This document shows positions 16,359 to 25,174 of a DNA stretch of 64,000 bases, in pieces. Both the position numbers and the translations under genes were made by a program. Position 1 is the stretch's first letter, and each line of letters begins with the position of its first letter. The notes under the pieces are model-generated. The model saw only the letters and a program-made list of their open reading frames with translations. It was not told the origin of the DNA and did no database searches. The stretch is from assembly GCA_035652095.1 (NCBI GenBank), contig DASREM010000038.1, positions 124,001-188,000 on the forward strand, given 5' to 3'. This DNA is from DASREM01 sp035652095. Its GTDB lineage: Bacteria; Acidobacteriota; Terriglobia; Terriglobales; Acidobacteriaceae.

Positions 16359-17339
16359 ATGGAATATCGCAAGCTAGGAAATACCGGCCTCCAGGTGTCC
16401 CGCATTTGCCTGGGATGCATGACGTTCGGAGTGCCCGAACGAGGGTCGCATCCCTGGACGCTCGACGAGGAGAAGAGCCGTCCCATCATTCGCCACGCGA
16501 TTGAGCGCGGCATCAATTTCCTGGACACTGCGAACACTTACTCCGACGGCAGCAGCGAAGAGATCATCGGGCGCGCGGTTCGCGATTTCGGTAAGCGCGA
16601 CGAACTGGTCATCGCCACCAAGGTTTACTTTCACTGGAGCAAAGGCCCAAACCAGAGAGGACTGTCGCGCAAATCCATCATGAAGGAGATCGATGCCAGC
16701 CTGAAGCGGCTGGGCATGGATTACGTGGACCTGTACCAGATCCATCGCTGGGACTACGAAACTCCCATCGAAGAGACCATGGAAGCGCTGCACGATGTGG
16801 TGAAAGCAGGGAAAGTCCGGTATATCGGCGCCTCGTCCATGTTCGCCTGGCAGTTCGCAAAATCGTTGTATGTGTCCGAGCGCCACGGATGGACGCGCTT
16901 CGTGTCCATGCAGGACCACTACAACCTGCTCTACCGTGAAGAGGAGCGGGAGATGCTGCCGTTATGTGCTGCGGAAAGAATAGGGGTTCTGCCCTGGAGT
17001 CCGCTGGCCCGCGGCCGCCTGGCGCGTCCTTTTGGAGAGAGCACTCCCCGGATGGAGACCGACGAGTATGGCAAGAAGCTCTACGTTGTGGCCGCGGATT
17101 CCGATCGCCAGATCATCGAACGCGTGATCCAGATTGCGACCCGCCGCGGCGTCCCGCCGGCGCAAGTGGCACTGGCATGGTTACTGCAGAAACCGGTTGT
17201 CACAGCGCCCATCATCGGGGCCTCCAAGCTGCAGCACGTGGACGATGCGGTAGCGGCATTGTCTATGCAACTGACGACGGAGGAGATCAAGGCAGTGGAA
17301 GAACCCTACGTTCCGCATCCGGTGGTCGGATTCTCGTGA
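16359..17339 (+). CDS. Aldo/keto reductase
   Basis: A 326-residue NADPH-dependent oxidoreductase of the YajO/YghZ-like group. The start at 16359 (MEYRKLGNTGLQVSRICLG) is preceded by aaaggac; the 15-codon upstream extension is not family-like. Catalytic tetrad candidates are Asp in FLDTANTYSDG, the Tyr in the same segment, Lys in VIATKVYFHW and His in LYQIHRWDYETP. The C-terminal GASKLQHVDDAV is the cofactor loop. Acts on aldehydes or ketones in the cytosol; the substrate cannot be told. Confidence 0.92.
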   Translation: MEYRKLGNTGLQVSRICLGCMTFGVPERGSHPWTLDEEKSRPIIRHAIERGINFLDTANTYSDGSSEEIIGRAVRDFGKRDELVIATKVYFHWSKGPNQRGLSRKSIMKEIDASLKRLGMDYVDLYQIHRWDYETPIEETMEALHDVVKAGKVRYIGASSMFAWQFAKSLYVSERHGWTRFVSMQDHYNLLYREEEREMLPLCAAERIGVLPWSPLARGRLARPFGESTPRMETDEYGKKLYVVAADSDRQIIERVIQIATRRGVPPAQVALAWLLQKPVVTAPIIGASKLQHVDDAVAALSMQLTTEEIKAVEEPYVPHPVVGFS

Positions 17340-17352
17340 TTGATAATGCTAG

Positions 17353-17901
17353 ATGGAGAGGGGCCTTGCGAGGAGCGCATTGAGATTGACCAACCCATCA
17401 CAACCCGAGCCCTGGCTGCGAGGCACCCACGGTGAGCTGCCGGCGGTGATCCGCGCCGCGCTGCATGCGTTGGAATTGGCGCATGAGGACATCCAGCGCT
17501 GGTGTGGCGAGCTATCCGATGACGAACTGAACGCGCGTCCAGCAGGACTGCCATCCGTTGCTTTCCATGTAAATCACATCTGCGGAAGCCTGGACCGGCT
17601 GCTGACCTATGCGGAAGGCAGAGAACTCGATGAGAACCAGTTGTCCATGGTGGATCGGGAGGTCGAGTTTCGGTCTTACGGACCTATATTGTTCCGTCAA
17701 CTGGCTCAAACCCTGGCGCGCAGTGAAGATCGGCTTCGCGCATTTACCGAAGGCGATCTGCAGCAGCCTCGTTTTGTCGGCAGACGAAGGCTTCCCACAT
17801 CGCTGGGAGGCCTTTTAGTCCATATTGCCGATCACACCCAGCGCCACGTTGGCCAGGCGATCACGACGGCTCGGATCGTCCGCCAGCACCGGCAACTTTG
17901 A
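17353..17901 (+). CDS. DinB-like four-helix bundle protein
   Basis: A 182-residue protein of the DinB/YfiT superfamily. The bundle has a first helix with RAALHALELAHEDIQRWCGEL, a segment PSVAFHVNHICGSLDRLLTYAEG giving the first metal-ligand His, and a late HIADHTQRHVGQAITTARIV with two more His, the usual triad for a divalent metal. Related proteins are thiol transferases for bacillithiol or mycothiol, or of unknown role; together with ypdA this hints at low-molecular-weight thiol chemistry, an inference only. It ends just before msrA, 31 bases apart, in the same direction. Confidence 0.8.
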   Translation: MERGLARSALRLTNPSQPEPWLRGTHGELPAVIRAALHALELAHEDIQRWCGELSDDELNARPAGLPSVAFHVNHICGSLDRLLTYAEGRELDENQLSMVDREVEFRSYGPILFRQLAQTLARSEDRLRAFTEGDLQQPRFVGRRRLPTSLGGLLVHIADHTQRHVGQAITTARIVRQHRQL

Positions 17902-17932
17902 ACCCTGGACACTGTTGGAGTATCTAATAGTC

Positions 17933-18472
17933 ATGGAAAAAGAAGCGACAGCAGTGTTTGGTGGCGGCTGTTTCTGGTGTATCGAGGCGGTTTTCAAACG
18001 CATGTCCGGAGTAAAAAAGGCCGAGTCGGGATACATGGGTGGGCAGGTAGAAAACCCGACCTACCGCCAGGTCTGCGGAGGCGATACCGGGCACGTGGAG
18101 GTTGTCCGGGTCACGTTTGACCCCGACGAGGTCAGCTATCGGGAATTGCTGGACGTGTTCTTCACCGTCCACGACCCAACCACCTTGAACCAGCAAGGTA
18201 ACGATGTCGGCGAGCAGTACCGGTCGGTGATCTTCTATGAAAACGAAGAGCAGAAGCGCGACGCGGAAGCCAAAATTGCCGAACTGAATGCAAGCAAGCA
18301 ATGGCGCGATCCCGTGGTCACAGCGATCGAGCCGGCGCAGAAGTTTTACGTTGCCGAAGATTACCACCAGGATTATTTCGACAACAACCGGCGGCAGCCC
18401 TATTGCATGTTCGTGGTGGCGCCGAAGGTCGAGAAATTTGAAAAGAAGTTTGGAGACAAAGTCCGGCAGTAA
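17933..18472 (+). CDS. msrA: Peptide-methionine (S)-S-oxide reductase
   Basis: A 179-residue MsrA that repairs oxidised methionine. The active-site motif GGGCFWCIEAVF places the catalytic Cys at residue 13. GYMGGQVENPTYRQVCGGDTGHVE and DPTTLNQQGNDVGEQYRSVIFY are the substrate-binding signatures. The start at 17933 is chosen by homology; upstream in-frame sequence overlaps the DinB-like gene. Likely cytosolic (no signal peptide). Confidence 0.96.
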   Translation: MEKEATAVFGGGCFWCIEAVFKRMSGVKKAESGYMGGQVENPTYRQVCGGDTGHVEVVRVTFDPDEVSYRELLDVFFTVHDPTTLNQQGNDVGEQYRSVIFYENEEQKRDAEAKIAELNASKQWRDPVVTAIEPAQKFYVAEDYHQDYFDNNRRQPYCMFVVAPKVEKFEKKFGDKVRQ

Positions 18473-18488
18473 AGCAGCATTCAGCCTT

Positions 18489-18530
18489 CAGCACTTAGCA
18501 TTCAGCACTTAGCATTCAGCACTTAGCATT
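18489..18530. repeat. Three tandem copies of a 14-bp unit CAGCACTTAGCATT
   Basis: Copies occupy 18489-18502, 18503-18516 and 18517-18530, directly after msrA. Each is built from two related heptamers (CAGCACT and TAGCATT). Related but inverted heptamers (TGAATGC, TGAGTGC) recur at 18709-18756, so the whole 18.5-18.76 kb gap is bracketed by a degenerate inverted repeat. The same heptamers appear at 38369-38408 and 40841-40881. Confidence 0.85.
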
Positions 18531-18542
18531 CAGCCAGTACAG

Positions 18543-18699
18543 TTCATAGGCTGTGCACGCGAGATCCTTCCTCGGGCTTACGCCCTCGTCAGGATGACGA
18601 CTTTCTTGTTGGCTGAGTGCTAAGTTTCAGCGAGCAAATTTCATACACTGTGCAAGCGAGATCCTTCCTCCGGGCTTCCAGCCCTCGTCAGGATGACGT
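18543..18699. repeat. Two copies of a ~58-bp intergenic repeat
   Basis: Copy 1 (18543-18600) and copy 2 (18640-18699) share the frame ttcata-n-ctgtgca-n-gcgagatccttcct...gccctcgtcaggatgacg with few differences. Each contains an internal hairpin between GGGCT and GCCC. A shorter related sequence (agattcctcgccttcggctcggaatgac) occurs at 40912-40939, again beside heptamer repeats. These look like non-coding dispersed repeats. Confidence 0.75.
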
Positions 18700-18767
18700 C
18701 TCTCATCCTGACTGAATGCTGAGTGCTGAATGCCGAATGCCAAGTGCCAAGTGCCGAAGGCTCACCC

Positions 18768-21700
18768 TCAGAAGCTCAATCTGGCCTGAAATTCAATCAC
18801 CCGTCCCGCCAACCCGTCTGAGGGTCTGCCGAAGCTGGTGGTGTTGATGATATCGGTAGGCGCAGTCGCCGGCGCCAGCGTGGTCAGATTCAGAATATTG
18901 AACGCATTAAAGAAGTTCGCGCGAAATGCCAGCTTCGATCCTTCGCCCAGGAAGGCGACGGTTGGCAGCGCGAAGTCCTTGCCAAAAGCAAGGTCCACCG
19001 AGGTGTATCCCGGCCCGGTAAAGATGTTGCGGCAACGGCATCCCGGACCGCGGGTGGTGGTGTCGAACTCCGCCGCGGGATTGGGGAAGATTCCGTTGAT
19101 CCACTGCCGCTTGTCGGGCGACGTGATTGCGCCTCCGAAGTAAGCAGCGGGAAGGTCAGGGCAGTAGCCATCGCCGTTGCGGTCATTATTCGTGTCACAG
19201 CTTCCAATCAGTCCGGAGAACGGGAAGCCGCTGTGCTTGCTCATAATGCCGCTGATCGTCCAGCCCCCGAGCACAGAGCCGAGGAAGCCATGCTGCCTTC
19301 GCAGGAATGGGAGTTCCCATATGGCGGAGAGCACGAAATTGTGTCGAACATCGTAGTCGGAATCCGCGCGGTCGAGGGCCTGGTTGAAGGGGTCCGTTTG
19401 TTGAAACCCAATCTCGTACGAAGCGGTGTCGATCGCGTGCGACCAGGTGTAGGTTCCATCCAACTGGAACCCATGGGAGAACCGCCGGCTGACGTGGAAA
19501 ATCGCGGCATCGTAGCTGGCATTCACGTCCGGCAGGGGAATGAAGATGCGGTTGAAGCGGTTGTTGCCCGTGGGATGCGGAGCGAGACAGGTTGGATTCG
19601 TGGGCCCACAGGGAAGGCCATTCACGCCGCTGTTTTGGAACTTGTCTTGAAGCCCGTCGAAGGTATCCCCCGGTATAAGCCGGTTCACGTCAATGGTGCG
19701 CACCAGTTTGCGGCTGCGGCTTCCCTGGTAACCGATCTTCAGAGTCAGGTCCCGCACCGGCTGTTGCTCCACTTCGAGCGAGTAGATGTAGACGTACGGA
19801 TTCGGTTCCTGGGGGAGCGCTCCGAAGATGTCCACCTTGGTAACGGTCGAACAGGTTGGATCGCCGCAGAGCGCGCCGTCGGGGGCGACACCGTTCGCGA
19901 ACACCGGGTTGGCGGGGAAGCTGTTTGCTTTGTTGTTTGCTCCCAGGAAGTATTGGATATTCGATCCCGGCGGTGAGCCGACGTTCGTGCCGTTATCAAA
20001 GAAGCAGCAGGTATTAACTTCGGCGGTGAACGGAGTGTTCTGGCGCACGTTGTCGAACAGCACCCCGTAGAAGCGGTTGAACACCAGGCCAAAGCCGCCC
20101 CGGAATACCAGATTGTTCTGGTAGCGGTTCGGACTCCAGGCGAAGCCAAGTCGCGGACCAAAATTATTGCGGTCACGCGCGTAGAGTTGCGTGACCGGCC
20201 GCACGGCGCCGTTGATGAATCCCTGGCTCCCGGCAAAATAGTTGCTCAGCAGGTCATTGGTCTCTCTTACCGGCGTGAAATATTCCCAGCGCAGGCCCAG
20301 GTTGACAGTCAGGTTGGGGCGGACCTTCCAATCATCCTGCGCAAAAACTGCGAAGTCGTACGTACGGAAGTGACGCAGAGCGTTCGGGGGCAGCCCGGTG
20401 ACCGGATCGACGGATACTTGCTCATCGAAGCAGCAAGCGTCATTGGCAAAGTTCAGCAGCCCTCGGAATTGATAGAAGGGCCGCTCTCCCCCTGGCTGAT
20501 CGTTGTTGTTTTCTTCCCGCCGCGCCTCGCCGCCAAACTTGAATGCGTGGTTGTTGTGGATCCAGCTCAAGGTCTCAGCCAGCGCATAGGTGTTTTGGGA
20601 AGCGAGTTGGGGTGTTGTAGGAGAGCGGGAAATGCCGAGGAAGGTTCCGATGTCGCCCAGACCCCCGGCATCGAAGTCGAACAGAGAAATGGCAGGGATG
20701 CCGAAATTGGTGAGTCCGGCCGGTTGCCTCTGGTCAAAGTTGAAGCGGGTGTAGTTGGCGCGAAACTCGTTCAGGATGGTGGAGGTGAGTGTTCGCGTCC
20801 AGCCTATGGTTCCAACATAATTGCTGGGCTTCAGGGTGAGATCCTGGATTGGCCGCTGGCCTCCATTGACGTTGTTCAGGCGGACAATATAGGTGCTGGC
20901 GAAGAACTGGTTTTTGCCCGCAGTGAAATCTACCCTCCCGTTGTACTGGTTGCCGCTACTGGAGTTGGGCTCGGTCAAATCGAAAATGCCCCAGTCGGGG
21001 ATGCCGTCGGGGCCGTTCCCGATCGCTTGTCCGAGGCCGTTCCCCGGCAGATACCACCTGCCCAGTCCGTAGCCTGGAATCAAGGAACAACAATCGGTCA
21101 CAGACGTTGTGGTGGAAATTCGCGGCTGGGTTCCAGGGGTGCTGAAGATCTGGGCCGCAAGGCTGTTGGGGTTGTTTTGGATTACATACTGCTCGAACTG
21201 CGGCGTTTCCAGCTTCACATCGCGAACTGGAGTGGTGTTGTTCAGGCGTACTCCTTCGTACGAGAAGAAGAAGAACAAGCGATCTTTCAGGATGGGTCCA
21301 CCGATGCTGCCGGCGAAGTCGCGGTACTTCTGATCCACTCGCGTGGGGCAGTGGCTGGCCGTGACGGTGAACTGGTCGGGAGTCCCGGCCTCGCAGGTGA
21401 TGGTATTCAGAGGCACGTTCGTCGGCCCGTAGAATTTATTGAAGGCGTTCAGGCCCTTGTCGTTCAATTTGAAGAAGCCGCTGCCATGCAGGCTGTTGGT
21501 CCCGCTTTTCGAGATGGTTTTCACCTGGGCGCCTGAGTTCCTGCCATCCTGCGCAGAGTAGCTGCTTGAGGCAACGACCACTTCCTGCACCGATTCCTGG
21601 TTGGGAGTGATCACCGCCGCACCGCCCCAATCCAGACTGTTGACGCTCACGCCGTCCAGGAGGAAGTTGTTGGCGGTCACACGCTGTCCATTGGCCAGGG

Positions 21701-22307
21701 CCTGCACCTGGTTTTCGGTCTGGAATATTTGGTTGTTCGAGCCACCCGGGCCGGTTTGCTGGGGCAGGGCCGCCGAATTCCCGTTGCCCTGTCGAGAACC
21801 GTCTCCGAATATTCCCGGGGTCAGGCGAATGAGTTCATAAGGATCGCGGCCGAATTCCGGCAAGTTGACCACCTGGCGCGATGTGAGAGTGTCTGAGACA
21901 GTCGCGGTCTCGGTATCCAGGCCCTCGCCTAAGGCCGTAACAGTTACCGTTTGTTGTTCTGAGCCCGACGTGAGGACGACGTTGAACTCCTGCACGGCCT
22001 CGGCGTTGACCTCTATATTGGGCGTGGAATTCTTCGGGAAGCTTGCCGCCTCCACGGTGACGGTATAAGTTCCGGGCGTTAGCCCCGTGACCCGGTAAAA
22101 ACCGGAATTGCCGCTGGTGGTCTCACGACTTACTCCGGTTGCCTGATTGGTTGCGCTGACTTTTGCTCCCGCTACTACCGCACCCGACTGGTCAGTAACG
22201 GTTCCTTGTACCCCGGCGCCGTATTGAGCGGAAGCAATGGTTGAGAGGATGGAAAGTGTGATGACCAAAAGCAGAGTACCACGCACGTGAACGGATACGT
22301 GCCGCAT
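18768..22307 (-). CDS. Oar-like TonB-dependent outer-membrane protein with carboxypeptidase-regulatory domain
   Basis: A 1179-residue outer-membrane protein. Signal peptide about 1-27 (LLLVITLSILSTIASAQ). A carboxypeptidase-regulatory-like beta-sandwich follows (about 30-115: GTVTDQSGAVVAGAKVSATNQ, GFYRVTGLTPGTYTVTVEA). Then come a plug domain (about 130-270) and a large beta-barrel ending in Phe (RLSF), the usual last residue for outer-membrane insertion. Many aromatic turns (WEYFTPVRE, NNFGPRLGFAW) fit the barrel. Acidobacteria carry many such Oar-like proteins, thought to import oligosaccharides or peptides, but the substrate is not visible. Upstream lies the kdp operon in the same direction, with a 160-base gap. 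Confidence 0.93.
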   Translation of the reverse strand: MRHVSVHVRGTLLLVITLSILSTIASAQYGAGVQGTVTDQSGAVVAGAKVSATNQATGVSRETTSGNSGFYRVTGLTPGTYTVTVEAASFPKNSTPNIEVNAEAVQEFNVVLTSGSEQQTVTVTALGEGLDTETATVSDTLTSRQVVNLPEFGRDPYELIRLTPGIFGDGSRQGNGNSAALPQQTGPGGSNNQIFQTENQVQALANGQRVTANNFLLDGVSVNSLDWGGAAVITPNQESVQEVVVASSSYSAQDGRNSGAQVKTISKSGTNSLHGSGFFKLNDKGLNAFNKFYGPTNVPLNTITCEAGTPDQFTVTASHCPTRVDQKYRDFAGSIGGPILKDRLFFFFSYEGVRLNNTTPVRDVKLETPQFEQYVIQNNPNSLAAQIFSTPGTQPRISTTTSVTDCCSLIPGYGLGRWYLPGNGLGQAIGNGPDGIPDWGIFDLTEPNSSSGNQYNGRVDFTAGKNQFFASTYIVRLNNVNGGQRPIQDLTLKPSNYVGTIGWTRTLTSTILNEFRANYTRFNFDQRQPAGLTNFGIPAISLFDFDAGGLGDIGTFLGISRSPTTPQLASQNTYALAETLSWIHNNHAFKFGGEARREENNNDQPGGERPFYQFRGLLNFANDACCFDEQVSVDPVTGLPPNALRHFRTYDFAVFAQDDWKVRPNLTVNLGLRWEYFTPVRETNDLLSNYFAGSQGFINGAVRPVTQLYARDRNNFGPRLGFAWSPNRYQNNLVFRGGFGLVFNRFYGVLFDNVRQNTPFTAEVNTCCFFDNGTNVGSPPGSNIQYFLGANNKANSFPANPVFANGVAPDGALCGDPTCSTVTKVDIFGALPQEPNPYVYIYSLEVEQQPVRDLTLKIGYQGSRSRKLVRTIDVNRLIPGDTFDGLQDKFQNSGVNGLPCGPTNPTCLAPHPTGNNRFNRIFIPLPDVNASYDAAIFHVSRRFSHGFQLDGTYTWSHAIDTASYEIGFQQTDPFNQALDRADSDYDVRHNFVLSAIWELPFLRRQHGFLGSVLGGWTISGIMSKHSGFPFSGLIGSCDTNNDRNGDGYCPDLPAAYFGGAITSPDKRQWINGIFPNPAAEFDTTTRGPGCRCRNIFTGPGYTSVDLAFGKDFALPTVAFLGEGSKLAFRANFFNAFNILNLTTLAPATAPTDIINTTSFGRPSDGLAGRVIEFQARLSF

Positions 22308-22467
22308 GTTTGCCTCCGGAACGGCTTGTGGGCTGTTGCGGGAAGCAAAGATGGCGTCGCGAGTTGATGGGTTGGCTCACATCGTCCCGGGGAGTATTCA
22401 AGAGCTCACCTGTCGAACCGGAGTACCTGCAGGGAAGAGGAGTGGTTCCGAATCTCGAGTCCGTTCT

Positions 22468-23055
22468 CTACCTTTGCGCCTGTTGTGTCAGAGGAAAACG
22501 CGCATCCAGTTCCAGGTTCAGTTCCAAGACATTCACCCGGGGTTCGCCAAGGAAACCCCATTGCCGGCCCTCCGTGTATTTTGCGACCAGTTGCTTTACC
22601 TGGTCTTCTCGAATGCCGCGGGCCTGGGCTACGCGCGGCGCCTGGAATTCAGCTGCAGCGGGCGTGATATGGGGGTCGAGTCCCGAACCAGATCCGGTAA
22701 CCAAATCCACGGGCACCGGCAAGTTGGGGTTTTCGTCGTGCGCGGCGGCCACATCTGCTTTTACGCGATCGATGAGCTTTTGATTGGTCGGACCTAACTG
22801 CGAGCCGTTGGAGTTTGCAGCGTCATAGCCGTGTCCCGCAAACGAGGGCCGGGAGTGAAAGTACGCCGGCGAGCTGAAAGCCTGGCCGATGATGCGTGAG
22901 CCCACCGTCCTCCCATTGATCGTGATCAATTGGCCGTTGGCCTGCTTAGGAAACAGTACCTGAGCGATACCGGTCACGACGAGGGGATAGATGATCCCCA
23001 GCAGAATGGTCGTTGCCATGGTCATCAGTAATGCAGTGACGAAGTGCTTCTTCAT
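22468..23055 (-). CDS. kdpC: Potassium-transporting ATPase subunit C
   Basis: A 195-residue KdpC with one N-terminal membrane helix (ALLMTMATTILLGIIYPLVVTGIAQVLFP) and a periplasmic domain carrying the conserved VGSRIIGQAFSSPAYFHSRPS, the DLVTGSGSGLDPHITPAAAEFQ motif and ARGI. It stabilises the KdpFABC complex and increases ATP affinity. The ATG at 23055 follows a GGAG at proper distance and lies 12 bases after kdpB. Confidence 0.97.
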   Translation of the reverse strand: MKKHFVTALLMTMATTILLGIIYPLVVTGIAQVLFPKQANGQLITINGRTVGSRIIGQAFSSPAYFHSRPSFAGHGYDAANSNGSQLGPTNQKLIDRVKADVAAAHDENPNLPVPVDLVTGSGSGLDPHITPAAAEFQAPRVAQARGIREDQVKQLVAKYTEGRQWGFLGEPRVNVLELNLELDARFPLTQQAQR

Positions 23056-23067
23056 TTCTCGCTCCAT

Positions 23068-25164
23068 TTATGCCAGTCCCACGCGAGTAATCAGGAGGTC
23101 AATGATCTTGATCCCGACGAAGGGAACGATGATTCCCCCAAAGCCGTAGACCAACAGGTTATTCCGCAGCAGAATGGCCGCGGCCATGGGCCGGTACTTG
23201 ACCCCGCGCAAGGCGAGCGGAATGAGGCCGACGATGATCAAGGCGTTGAAGATTACCGCCGACAAGATCGCGGACTGTGGCGTTTGCAGATGCATGATGT
23301 TCAATGCGTTCAGTACCGGGAAGGTTCCGGCGAACATGGCCGGAATAATCGCGAAGTACTTGGCCACGTCATTGGCGATGGAAAATGTAGTCAAGGCGCC
23401 GCGTGTCATCAACAATTGCTTGCCGATTTCGACGATCTCGATCAGCTTGGTGGGATTGGAGTCGAGATCCACCATGTTTCCGGCTTCCTTGGCGGCCTGG
23501 GTGCCTGTATTCATGGCCACGCCCACGTCGGCCTGGGCCAATGCGGGAGCGTCGTTCGTGCCGTCGCCGGTCATGGCCACGAGCTTGCCCTCGGCCTGCT
23601 CGCGCTTGATGAGATCCATCTTGTCTTTAGGAGTGGCCTGGGCAAGAAAATCGTCCACCCCGGCTTCCCGTGCGATAGCGGCGGCAGTAAGCGGATTGTC
23701 TCCGGTGATCATGACCGTGCGAATGCCGATCGCGCGCAAGTGATCGAACCGTTCTTTCATTCCTCCTTTGACGACGTCCTTCAACTCGATTACTCCGAGA
23801 GGGCCGCGGTTTTTCTCCGCCACCACCAGGGGCGTGCCACCGGAGCGCGCAATCGCTTCCACCGTGGCGCCTACTTCGGGGGGCATCTTGCGGCCGCTCT
23901 GGGAAACGTAGTTCGCGATGGCATCGGTCGCACCTTTGCGAATTTCGAACCCGTTCAAGTCCACTCCGGACATCCGCGTTTGCGCCGTGAATGGCACAAA
24001 ATGGGTGTCGTGCGAACCCAAATCCCGACCTCTTAGTCCATATTTCTCCTTGGCGAGGACCACAATGGAGCGTCCCTCCGGAGTTTCATCGGCAAGGGAG
24101 GATAACTGGGCCGCGTCTGCAAGCTCCCGCTCGGTCACTCCCGGGGCCGGAATGAAGCGCGAGGCCTGCCGGTTTCCCAGAGTGATGGTCCCGGTCTTGT
24201 CGAGCAGCAGCGTGTTCACGTCTCCCGCGGCTTCAACCGCTCGTCCCGACATGGCCAGAACGTTGTGCTGGACCAGCCGATCCATTCCCGCAATTCCGAT
24301 GGCGGAGAGCAAGCCGCCAATGGTGGTGGGAATCAGGCAGACCAGCAGGGAAACCAGGACAAAGACGGTTTGTGGCGAGCCCGAGTAAATTGCGAACGGC
24401 TGCAAGGTCACCACTGCCAAAAGAAAGATGATCGTGAGGCCGGCCAGCAGGATGTTCAGGGCGATTTCGTTCGGGGTCTTTTGCCGCTCCGCGCCTTCCA
24501 CCAGAGCAATCATGCGATCAAGGAAAGTTTCCCCGGGGTTGGAAGTGATCTTTACCTTGATCCGGTCAGACAAGACGCGGGTCCCTCCCGTTACCGCGGA
24601 CCGATCGCCGCCCGCTTCACGAATGACGGGAGCCGATTCGCCCGTGATCGCCGATTCGTCCACCGAGGCGACCCCTTCGATGATCTCGCCGTCGGAAGGG
24701 ATGAACTCACCCGCGGCAACCATGACGAAGTCGCCGGCGCGCAGCTTGGAACTTGGAACCTTTTCTACCTGTCCATTGTTCCCGGTCACCCGGTTGGCAA
24801 TGGTTTCGGAGCGGGCTTTGCGCAGGGTGTCAGCCTGCGCTTTTCCGCGGCCTTCGGCCATGGCTTCGGCGAAGTTTGCGAACAATACCGTGAACCATAG
24901 CCAGAGCGTGATCTGTAAATTGAATTTGAACGCCGTCCCACCCTTGAACAGAAGCACGGTCGTGATCACGCTGCCGATCTCGACGACAAACATGACAGGA
25001 TTTCCCATCATGGTGCGCGGGTTCAGCTTGATGAATGATTCCAGGATCGCTCGCCTCGCGATCTTCCACTCCCAGATTGCCTTCTTCCTGGGCTTCATGG
25101 GCGAGTGTCCCAGCCGAACCGTTTCAACTGGCGGCAGAGTTGGCGTTTGCGTGGTCATGGCCAT
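23068..25164 (-). CDS. kdpB: Potassium-transporting P-type ATPase subunit B
   Basis: A 698-residue P-type ATPase that energises K+ uptake through KdpA. Features are the actuator motif TGESAPV, the phosphorylation motif DKTGT at about residue 320, the TGDNPLTAAAIA and GDGTNDAPALAQADVG hinge motifs, and membrane helices at 50-95, 245-300 and the C-terminus. All expected catalytic residues are present. It starts 10 bases after kdpA with Shine-Dalgarno aaagga. Confidence 0.98.
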   Translation of the reverse strand: MAMTTQTPTLPPVETVRLGHSPMKPRKKAIWEWKIARRAILESFIKLNPRTMMGNPVMFVVEIGSVITTVLLFKGGTAFKFNLQITLWLWFTVLFANFAEAMAEGRGKAQADTLRKARSETIANRVTGNNGQVEKVPSSKLRAGDFVMVAAGEFIPSDGEIIEGVASVDESAITGESAPVIREAGGDRSAVTGGTRVLSDRIKVKITSNPGETFLDRMIALVEGAERQKTPNEIALNILLAGLTIIFLLAVVTLQPFAIYSGSPQTVFVLVSLLVCLIPTTIGGLLSAIGIAGMDRLVQHNVLAMSGRAVEAAGDVNTLLLDKTGTITLGNRQASRFIPAPGVTERELADAAQLSSLADETPEGRSIVVLAKEKYGLRGRDLGSHDTHFVPFTAQTRMSGVDLNGFEIRKGATDAIANYVSQSGRKMPPEVGATVEAIARSGGTPLVVAEKNRGPLGVIELKDVVKGGMKERFDHLRAIGIRTVMITGDNPLTAAAIAREAGVDDFLAQATPKDKMDLIKREQAEGKLVAMTGDGTNDAPALAQADVGVAMNTGTQAAKEAGNMVDLDSNPTKLIEIVEIGKQLLMTRGALTTFSIANDVAKYFAIIPAMFAGTFPVLNALNIMHLQTPQSAILSAVIFNALIIVGLIPLALRGVKYRPMAAAILLRNNLLVYGFGGIIVPFVGIKIIDLLITRVGLA

Positions 25165-25174
25165 GTTGCGTCCT

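Noticed and set aside
18489..18760. CRISPR array
   Set aside because: Repeats are 7-14 bp with no unique spacers of regular length, and no cas gene is present.
20187..21536. 449-aa plus-strand ORF within the Oar-like receptor gene
   Set aside because: Antisense to a clear 1179-aa receptor frame, with no ribosome binding site and no domain.
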